Shown here piece by piece: positions 56,350 through 64,000 of a DNA stretch of 64,000 bases; positions within the stretch are counted from its first letter, which is position 1, and each line of letters begins with the position of its first letter. The position numbers and the translations under genes are program-made. The notes under the pieces are model-generated. The model was not told where the DNA came from. It ran no database searches and worked only from the letters and a program-made list of their open reading frames with translations. Source of the DNA: Helicoverpa zea (Eukaryota; Arthropoda; Insecta; Lepidoptera; Noctuidae). The stretch is from positions 10,124,001 through 10,188,000 of the forward strand of contig NC_061468.1 of NCBI RefSeq assembly GCF_022581195.2, in the 5' to 3' direction.

Positions 56350-56531
56350 TCTATATATATAAAAATGAAACCCGCTTTCCGTTGTCACGACATAACATGA
56401 AAACGGCTTGGCCGATTTGGCTGAAAATTAGAGGGGAGGTAACTTAGACCCGGGAGAAGGTTTTAGGATTTAGGATAGTTTTTGTTACCATCCGGCTACG
56501 GGACGCGGGTGAAACCGCGGGCGAAAGCTAG
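56350..56531 (+). mobile_element. Helitron-like element, second type
   Basis: Starts TCTATATATATAAAAATGAA, contains AACGGCTTGGCCGATTTGGC and CTTAGACCCGGGAGAAGG, and ends with hairpin CGCGGGTGAAACCGCGGG, GCGAAAG and CTAG before a T. Confidence 0.82.
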
Positions 56532-58264
56532 TAGTATATATTTATGTTATTGTAGTTTTTAACCCTATACAAAACAACACAACATTGTTGTTTCATCTGC
56601 GGTCGATATCGACTAGTTACTCAGTACGCCACGCGTACGCGACCGCACACCGACCGTTTCCTATAATGCGTCAGTTAATTAAATTTAATACGATATAGTT
56701 CAATTATTTAAAAGCCGTTTTGTTCGGCGGTTGTATTTTGACACTATCTGAACTATTTTTTGTATCGTATTTTATTTTGGTTTGTAAATACTTAGTTTAA
56801 AATTCAGTGTGCGGGGTAATTATGCGTTCACAAATCTGTAAATTATCTGTAATACAATGTAACAAATGTAACAAATCTGTAATTATTATGTAAATCTGTA
56901 AATTTGTAAATTTTGTATCGAATTGAATATATGTAGCTCACCCCAATTCAAAATTGTACCTAATATTGAAGATACACAATGATCTAATTTTTACAATTCT
57001 CTATAATATGAAACCTTAGGGTTGGAATCGCATTTGTTCCGCCTGTGCTACCACGTGCTGCAGTATGCTGCCGCTACGAACGCATGCGGTAGCATACTGC
57101 AATCTGGTGAAACTGATACTGTGAACTAATGAAAGGATATATCGCGCACTTCAGCGTTCCGGAGTCTCCCTGCCGACCATTGCATTTTATTCGTGATGCC
57201 GGTCACCCTCGAGGATTCTGCCGCATGCTAGAAAGGGCGACGGAAAAAGGCAATTCCGTGGTGCCAGATGTGGTCCAACCCTTAGGAAACCTCACACACG
57301 CACGCATCACAAAATGTCAAATCGTTCGAATCTAGAAGAATCATAGAAATGTCAGGTGAATTCACATGACGTCGTTGATCATCGACGTTTCGTTGTGTAT
57401 GAAAGATTTTTTCCGCGTGTGCTACAACTGTTTACTTTGAAAGTTCAATATGAAAATTCGTAGTAGATAAATAAATAAAGTTAATTTCACACTAAAAGAG
57501 CGTTTATATCGTTAAACTATGCCTATGAACATACACAGGTACTTCATAAGCTCAAAAATACAAGATACACTGACTCCTAGACTGGGTGTAGGCTTGTAAC
57601 TTAAAAGTCAGTGATTCTCCGTAACAAACAAAGTCATGATCATATTAAAAAGAGAACGATTCAAAATCAAGCTAGTGTGACTAAAAAGAGCAAACGATTG
57701 CTTTACGAAAACAGAAACAGTTTGTATTGTCAGCGAATTTGGGCCTTAGTTAGGCCTCCCTAGAATTCGATTGCGAAGATTCCATGTTCGTCGATTCTGA
57801 CAGTGTGCGTTAACTAGTAAGGAGATTATTACCTACTAAAAATTTAAACTATTAATTAACAATGAATTTATTATTTAAGCGGCAATTGTTCAAATTAATT
57901 ATAACATTTATTATTTTATAAACATATTCCATCAATTGCTCGGGAAAACAGTTAATATTATTTAAACAGCATTCGGTATCAGTTACTAATCTATGCATAG
58001 ATTGAAATTGACGCAAATGGACGAATAAGCAAATATCATTTGTGTTTACACAATGACAGCAATTAATAAGGTTTAAATTAGTTTGCACTTTACGTAACAA
58101 ATCGTGAATTTATGTATCTGCGTGATTTATAAACATATGACTAAACAAAGTCCAACATGGTGTCTGATTTGATTGCAATAAACTCAAAAACTGCCGCAGG
58201 GATTTTCATACAGTTTACACCAATAGATACGACTAGTTTATACTGTTTATGTAAAATATTTTTG
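56532..58264. other. Unassigned DNA with a CpG-rich patch and an imperfect hairpin
   Basis: At 56600-56670 many CpG dinucleotides cluster (GTCGATATCGAC, CGCCACGCGTACGCGACCGC). At 57059-57103 TGCAGTATGCTGCCGC and GCGGTAGCATACTGCA form an inverted pair with one mismatch. A 68-codon frame at 57129-57335 in a relatively GC-rich patch has no recognised domain. Confidence 0.4.
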
Positions 58265-58343
58265 TAAAATTCTGGTACCCAGCTGCATCCGGGTAGACAG
58301 GAAGACAACATAGTTGGGAAAAAGGCTCGTGAGATGATGATAT
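58265..58343 (+). mobile_element. SINE-A tail fragment
   Basis: TCTGGTACCCAGCTGCATCC, GACAACATAGTTGGGAAAAA and GGCTCGTGAGATGATGATA match the family end. Confidence 0.8.
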
Positions 58344-58937
58344 AAAAGGTTTATGTATACTACATACACCAGATGCACTAGGGCGGACCGTATGTATTTT
58401 ATTTTACTGTTAATAAGATTAAAATCGATTGATTTCATAACTTTTTTAACTTGGATCACGTGACGAGTGGTATGCGGCTGAAACTCTATAATCAAATTTC
58501 ATGAATTTCATGATAATTGTACAGTTTTTTGATAAAGATCAATTTAAATATTTGTGTTGTAATAAAACACCGTTCAGCTTTACATATTAACGTAGTAGTT
58601 CAGTTGACGCAATGCGACGATTATTCGTCACAATTGTAATGACGAGATCACGCGTCACCGTGAGTGATGATTAATTGACTGATGAAGTTTTTTAAAAATA
58701 CTGTAATATCTATTAGACAAAATTTTAGTAATATTTTGTGATAATGTATTTCATATATTCAATGAAGTAAGTGCATTGACAATAAGCCTTTAGTTTATTT
58801 TTAACTGACTTCGAAAAAGGAGGTCCTCTTGACCTATAAGTATACTATAATAGTATATGTTTTCAGTATACCTCTAGTATTTGTCAGAGTTTTTGAAGGT
58901 TTTAGGAGGTATTCAATAAATAGTAAAGTCGATTTTA
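58344..58937. other. No recognisable feature
   Basis: Nothing supported. Confidence 0.4.
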
Positions 58938-59104
58938 GTCATCATCATCATCCTCCGAGCCTTTTCCCAATCATGTTGGGGTCGGCTTCCAGTCTAACCG
59001 GATTCAGCTGAGTACTAGTGCTTTACAAGAAGCGACTGCCTGTCTGACCTCCTCAACCCTGTAACCCGGGCAACCCGATACCCCTTGGTTAGACTGGTGT
59101 TACT
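58938..59104 (-). mobile_element. SINE-A tail, well preserved
   Basis: CATCATCATCATCCTCCGAG through TTGGGGTCGGCTTCCAGTCT, TTACAAGAAGCGACTGCC and GATACCCCTTGGTTAGACTG matches the full copies closely, and then stops. The 5' truncation suggests a fairly recent copy. Confidence 0.88.
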
Positions 59105-59536
59105 GTGACTGACTTTACTTACACCATAGTAGATTTTAGTACTTGGTTTAAAAATGTTATGTTTATTTCCACACTAAAATGGAAGTTACCAAATAACTTC
59201 ATCATCATCATCATCATCAATAACTTAAACAATGTGATAAAAAAAACTAGGCCAAAAGCCGAAACCTTAAGCATATGCCAGCCCTAAACAGAATAGAACT
59301 TCAGCAAGACAATCTGTTTGCCTTGTTGGGAACTTTTCAAAATGAATAATTAGATATTTGCTAAGTATATTTGGGAGTTTTAACGAAGTGGGAGTCCACT
59401 GGGCTCCTGAAAAATTAGGAAATCAAAAAGTTTATAATATTATTGCGTTGTTTTGGGTCCCAATTGGGTCCATTTCTATTCGTTTAACAAAGACCTCTGA
59501 AAACGCAGTTAGTGTAAGCTAAAGTACGGTCTATTT
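59105..59536. other. Unassigned DNA with (ATC)n microsatellite
   Basis: (ATC)n at 59200-59219; nothing else. Confidence 0.45.
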
Positions 59537-59739
59537 ACTATACTAACAAAATAATGAGGAAATATGATTTGTTTGTTTGTCATGAATAAAGTCAAAAACT
59601 ACTGCACCGATTTAAGAAATTCTTTCACCATTAGAAAACTACATTACCTACGGTCTGTGAGTGACACAGACTATATTTTATTCCCGGCACGGACAACAGT
59701 TCTCACGGGACTAGGGTGAAACCACGGGAAAACCGCTAG
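59537..59739 (+). mobile_element. Helitron-like non-autonomous element
   Basis: Starts ACTATACTAACAAAATAATG and ends GGGTGAAACCACGGGAAAAC CGCTAG before a T; the interior CACCATTAGAAAACTACATT is shared with 15986. Confidence 0.8.
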
Positions 59740-60977
59740 TATATAGGTACACACACGGAAAGATCCCATGTGCTATGGGATCTTTAACATCCTCGATAAA
59801 TCCAGTACAATTTCGGACAAAATGCCCTAGAATCGCTATACCATGATACCGAAGCAATATAAGTATTATTAAACCCTCTGTCGCGATTGTACGTAAAATG
59901 TGAGACTAAATTGTATATAAAATTACTGTTTAATTAGTTAGAAGGCTTCGTGTTTTATTTTACTACCCCTCTAGGAGGCTCTTTCACAGAATATGGAGCT
60001 CGTATCTTGCGTGTTGCGTAGGGTTGATAGAAAAAGTTAATAAAAATATGTATTTTATTTTTGTTGTTTTTTAACGTTTTAAGTATTTTTGTAAGGATTT
60101 GAATAGTAGAAGTATCTGAACGTCTAAGAATCACACAATCTTATTGAATACTTCAATAAAATATACATAAGTATAGTCTGTATTAAATAAATGTTTGGTC
60201 TATGCCGTGATTCGGCTATTTCATTAAATCTATTTTCATTGCATATTCATATTGCAATGGAAATCGTTAAAAAAAATTGTTTGTTACAAAGAAACGGACA
60301 CGGATATTTTCTAATATAATTTTCCAGTGATGACTTTTTCAAATTTATATAAAAAAAATTAGAACTAATATTTACGTTTGCACGAAACCTGCAGTCTGGT
60401 AAACTTGGTAGTCTTATAGAATCCAAAATAATTATTTATTTCTTGCATGTCATTATTAACTGCACAGCTTAATGATAGCTGGAAATGATGAATGCACATA
60501 TTAACATTGAATCTATTGATTTACTCAATCATACTAAATACAGAGTTCATGGAAAGAGAATTGGTTAGTTAATTAATTGAAATGAATACCAAGCATCTAT
60601 AAATTATCTATATTATTATAACTGTCTATCAAACTCAAAACTACAAAAATAAAATAAAAAAAAACTTAAAACTACAAATATATATTTTTTTGCACTCAGT
60701 ACAAGTAATCTCAAATTTTAATTCATTTTGTTCACATCGTTTTGAATATCTTTGCTATTACAAAATTATGCAAGAGAATGCCTGTTCGTTGAAGATAAGT
60801 ACATTTTAGTAAAATTCATACATTTCTACAAATTTTGCATTCATTCAGATGTTAACATTAATTAGAATAGTTTTTTAAGGATTCATCTTGAGGTCAGTTA
60901 CCTCACTTACCTCCTTGAATACAAGTTTGCACTAACATATCTTTTTTTTAACTGCATATCGCAGTTCAGCCTCGGAG
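59740..60977. other. No recognisable feature
   Basis: Very AT-rich DNA; nothing supported. Confidence 0.4.
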
Positions 60978-61049
60978 ACAGCTACATCCGCTTAGACTGG
61001 AAGCCGACCCCAACATAGGGGAACATGGGAAACAAGCTTGGAGGATGAG
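60978..61049 (+). mobile_element. SINE-A terminal fragment
   Basis: CAGCTACATCCGCTTAGACT, GGAAGCCGACCCCAACATAG and AAGCTTGGAGGATGA match the last 70 bp. Confidence 0.8.
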
Positions 61050-61497
61050 TTCAGTCTAGGAGACTGTGTACTACTTAACCTAAGAATTATTGTGGATGCC
61101 TATAATTAAAGGCCTCCAGTTAGGGGCAAACGAAAAAGCTTCATGACAAGATATGTATCAACAAATGCTAAAGGATCCGTTATTTGCATATACATATACA
61201 AGTTCGTGACCTAACATGTGACAAAGATGTATACGGCATAGTCTCGCTGATTTTTAAGAAGCAACGCTAGTAGGTACGGAAGGCGAGATGCACATTTGTG
61301 TATGTCGGTAAAGAATTGTCGCGTCTGCTTCTAGCTAGATTATATGTATAGTGGCTATCGTTGAGTTATTTATATCCTAAGTTAAATGTTTTTGTTTATT
61401 TTAATTTGATGTTTTATGCAGAGTTGATATTTAGATTTGCATACTAAATTTTATGATCGTTAAAGATTATTAAAAAAAAAATGTATTTAAATAAAAC
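61050..61497. other. No recognisable feature
   Basis: Nothing supported. Confidence 0.4.
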
Positions 61498-61620
61498 TTC
61501 TTTTACGGATTTTATCACGGTTATATTAATATTATTTAATCCCGACGTTTAACGACGTAAAAGTAGATTTATTTAAAATTTAAATGTCTTATCTTCGCGT
61601 AAGTCTCAGAAATCAATATT
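61498..61620. repeat. Copy of the foldback-associated repeat of 6295-6483
   Basis: CTTTTACGGATTTTATCACG, ATATTAATATTATTTAATCC and CGACGT come in inverted order relative to 6397-6440, then GACGTAAAAGTAG and CGCGTAAGTCTCAGAAATCA come in direct order. Confidence 0.65.
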
Positions 61621-62497
61621 AAAATAATGTAGTTAAATTACCTGTTTTTTCTCGTTATATTAAAACCTAGTAGATAATCTGAAAATCCTGAAAAACCTAA
61701 AAAAAGGATAAAGAGTCGTATTGTTTACTAATAATTTAAAGTAAATGTTACTCACTGGGATACAAACATAGACATTTGCATAGATGAAACTACGTTCTAT
61801 AGCGGAACGTGGTGACGTAGTCTGACACGACGAGTAAAACCACAGAAAACTTCTAGTTTCAATACAAATACAGACGTTTATAGTCGTAAATACACGACAA
61901 TAATAAAGGGTGCTCTCAAAAAATTTCCTTAACGGTATTAATAAACCCTTTTACGGCTGAAATACATTTATAGGCGGAATTTATTGCAGCAAACCCGTTA
62001 ATTACTTATAACAATAATCGTTAAAAACTTCTCAGTTTTCGTATGTGATAAGAAAATTATGACTGTGAATATGTTGCGAGGGATTTATCACTAGTAAGGT
62101 CATGAAATTTTTTGTATATAAAAATCTCGTAAAAATCTGAGTACGTTAACGTTTACCCTGAGACTGAGTAGGTAGATATATGTACAGTGACTTTTTTATA
62201 ATTGTAAATTAATTTATGTAAAAAAAAAAAAAACAGAAAAATTTGTTTGAAATGTTTACCTGCACGCCCTTATCTCAGGTTAGAACAGGGGAAGGAACTA
62301 CTTCGAACACCTGTATAAAAAATAAGTAATTCCCACTGGGCGTGGGTATAAAAACTTGCAGATGCAAATTACTAAATGTTCTTCAGCATGCATTGATAGC
62401 AATTTGCTTTTTTTTCTATACAAATAAGCTCAGGTGTAAACACATGCATTCAACAACAGCTCAAAACTTCTCACATCACTAAAAACAAAATTAAAAC
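61621..62497. other. No recognisable feature
   Basis: Nothing supported. Confidence 0.4.
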
Positions 62498-62670
62498 ATC
62501 AACTTATTATATTGCACGAACGGTATTTTAAAACCTGGTTCCGTACAGCCGCCGGTGTCACAAACTAATTACTCGGCGAGGCATACGCCGACCTCGCCTC
62601 GCGTTAGTGCATCCTATATGGGAAGAAATATTGAAAAACCATGAAATATATTTGAAACATTTCAGAGAAA
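62498..62670 (+). repeat. Dispersed direct repeat 'K2', copy 1
   Basis: Shares TATATTGCACGAAC, GTACAGCCGCCGGTG, ACAAACTAATTACTCGGCGA, GGCATACGCCGACCTCGCC and ATATTGAAAAACCAT with 63549-63745. It contains a hairpin-forming GGCGAGG...CCTCGCC. Confidence 0.8.
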
Positions 62671-62694
62671 AAAAAAAACAATATTGTTAAACAA

Positions 62695-62853
62695 GAGTGC
62701 AAAGTTGCTTTTTAACCGCGAGCTCAATTTTGATGACCGAGCAAGCGAAGGATTCTAAAATTGAAACACGAGCGTAGCGAGTGTTTCAATAATTAGAATC
62801 CTGAGCGATAGCGAGGGAATCAAAAGAGCTCAAGGTGAAAAATCTTTGCACTC
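62695..62853. repeat. Double foldback repeat
   Basis: The outer arms are GAGTGCAAAG...GAGCTC and its inverse (62695-62725, 62826-62853). The inner arms GGATTCTAAAATTGAAACAC and GTGTTTCAATAATTAGAATCC form a second stem. It is non-coding and probably a miniature transposable element. Confidence 0.7.
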
Positions 62854-62869
62854 GAGTGCAACACGTAAC

Positions 62870-63202
62870 TTTTCATCCCACCTCATCGAGGAAATTACTA
62901 AATGCAAAAAAACTAAATGGCGCGCACATATGAGTATCAAATTAAAAAGCAGTACCTATTAAAGTTCATTTATTTGAAAACTCAGTTTAAAAATGAAACG
63001 ACGTTAAAAATCTTTGTAAAAACAATAATAAAAATTACTTAATTAATTGAATAATTATTTTAAGCAGTATTTTATTTGTTTAATATGTATTTGTTTGAAA
63101 AGTCTTATCAAGATTGTCACAAATGGAGTATTGCACACGATGTTCTAAATTCCGCCGCTCTAGAGGATAAAAACGGCTTTTTCCGAGATGGTGGGATGAA
63201 AA
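62870..63202. repeat. Segment bounded by 13-bp inverted ends
   Basis: TTTTCATCCCACC at 62870-62882 and its exact inverse at 63190-63202, with CGAGGAAA and TTTCCGAG continuing the match loosely. It may be the outer part of the same element as 62695-62853. Confidence 0.45.
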
Positions 63203-63232
63203 ATATTTTTAATAGTGTAGGCAAGTAGTAAA

Positions 63233-63393
63233 GATCGAGAGGGCGCCCCAAGACCAGATGGCGGGACGTAGTGTCGAAAGAGTTGAAAGAGTGCCAGGTA
63301 TCCGAGAGCGACGTCACGGATAGAGCGAAGTGGAGAAGAAAAATAAGGAAAGCTAACCCCACCACCATGTGGGATGCATAGCAGGAAAGAGAG
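63233..63393 (+). mobile_element. 5'-truncated RTE-type LINE, last 49 codons
   Basis: Frame 63232-63381 reads RSRGRPKTRWRDVVSKELKE, then DVTDRAKWRRKIRKANPTT and a stop. GRPKTRW with RAKWRRKIRKA is the end of an RTE-type LINE polyprotein. The 161-bp insert lies between exact 14-bp duplications AGGCAAGTAGTAAA (63219-63232 and 63394-63407). Confidence 0.88.
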
Positions 63394-63548
63394 AGGCAAG
63401 TAGTAAATTATCACTTCATATTATTTTCTCAAAAACCTAAAGATTTCAACTTATTCTTTTTAAACATTTGTAAGGATTTTTTTTTCTTTTTATTCAAAAT
63501 GGTATTTTCGCAAGAAATCTCAATGAAAAATCAAAGGTCAAAGCAACA

Positions 63549-63745
63549 TCCATCAAGTTATTATATTATATTGCACGAACAGTATTTTAAAACTGTGTTT
63601 GGTACAGCCGCCGGTGCCACAAACTAATTACTCGGCGAGGCATACGCCGACCTCGCCGGGAATTCTGCCTTGTTTTCCTATAAAGGTTAGCGCACATTGT
63701 ATGGGAATGAATATTGAAAAACCATAAACGTTTCTGAGGAAAGTG
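63549..63745 (+). repeat. Dispersed direct repeat 'K2', copy 2
   Basis: Same blocks as 62498-62670, with an extra segment of about 27 bp (GGGAATTCTGCCTTGTTTTC and following) after the CCTCGCC hairpin. Confidence 0.8.
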
Positions 63746-63892
63746 AAATTATTAAAATAATAGTTGTGGCCGTTGGTATGCTGGTAGTCAGGCTGGCCGA
63801 CAGGTAGGTAGGTAGGGGTCCAAATAAAAGCTAGGAAAGTACAACGTTACATAGTGTTGGTCATCCATCATCATCAATTTAGTATACTTAAA

Positions 63893-64000
63893 CTGCCTCG
63901 TTGGTCAAGTGGTCGCAAGCGCGGCTGCTGTGCTCGAGTTCGATTCCCGGGTCGGGCCGAAATCGCTTTGTGGGTTTTCTTAAACTTTCACAAAGCAGCC
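63893..64000 (+). mobile_element. SINE-B head, runs off the right edge
   Basis: The A box TTGGTCAAGTGG and B box GAGTTCGATTCC sit in a tRNA-like head (63895-63957), followed by non-tRNA sequence ending TTTCACAAAGCAGCC at the window edge. The same phrase begins the body fragment at 23608. Confidence 0.82.

Noticed and set aside
57129..57335. 68-codon frame in a GC-richer patch
   Set aside because: No family resemblance; could be an old repeat but not supportable as a gene.
63117..63414. Two overlapping minus-strand frames of about 84 codons
   Set aside because: They are antisense to the RTE LINE stub at 63233-63393.
63893..63965. tRNA gene
   Set aside because: A and B boxes are present, but there is no matching acceptor stem and the sequence continues into the SINE-B body.

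Overview
This window looks like a stretch of a lepidopteran nuclear genome, perhaps a noctuid-type moth. The case rests on AT-rich non-coding DNA with very few open frames, dispersed families I associate with Lepidoptera (a tRNA-headed SINE ending in GGAGGATGATGAT, Helitron-like elements ending in CTAG, RTE-type LINE tails), a eukaryotic tRNA-Glu, and a secreted S1 serine protease. The species is inferred, not shown. No prokaryotic features, CRISPR arrays or viral genes are visible.

Only two ordinary host genes can be supported, and they are neighbours: a tRNA-Glu(CTC) at 38530-38601 and, on the minus strand at 38830-39756, an uninterrupted 308-codon S1 protease with signal peptide, activation site and full His/Asp/Ser triad. 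The protease stop codon overlaps its polyadenylation hexamers, and a SINE fragment lies about 80 bp upstream of its start. The window opens with the C-terminal part of a LINE reverse transcriptase (2-1045), which runs off the left edge.

Everything else recognisable is mobile or repetitive. (i) SINE family 'A' (full copies 27697-28082 minus and 29343-29736 plus; many fragments), family 'F' (same tRNA-like head, different LINE-like tail; 52372-52660), and 5S rRNA-like heads (32472-32768 joined to the A tail; 50333-50440). Together they look like a modular set in which heads and tails are exchanged. (ii) A second tRNA-headed family 'B', of which four fragments (23586, 35943, 39838, 63893) tile one element. 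(iii) Non-autonomous DNA transposons: a 1,145-bp hAT-like element with exact 8-bp target duplications and subterminal TCTTGG arrays (28096-29240), two long-inverted-repeat elements (10960-11609 and 42157-42741), a TTAA-flanked element (49832-50267), and several small foldback families. (iv) Helitron-like elements, several with both ends. (v) Very short, 5'-truncated LINE copies with clean target duplications (24334, 25196, 48024, 63233). (vi) A dispersed threefold repeat (17191-18284) whose cores share an invariant 32-bp block while the spacers have diverged.

I found no multi-gene system. The most unusual material is the modular SINE set, the hAT-like element with its hexamer arrays and nested SINE, the conserved-core array and the two long-TIR elements. 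The intervening DNA is probably intergenic or intronic; exons of a gene spread over more than this window could be missed by eye.
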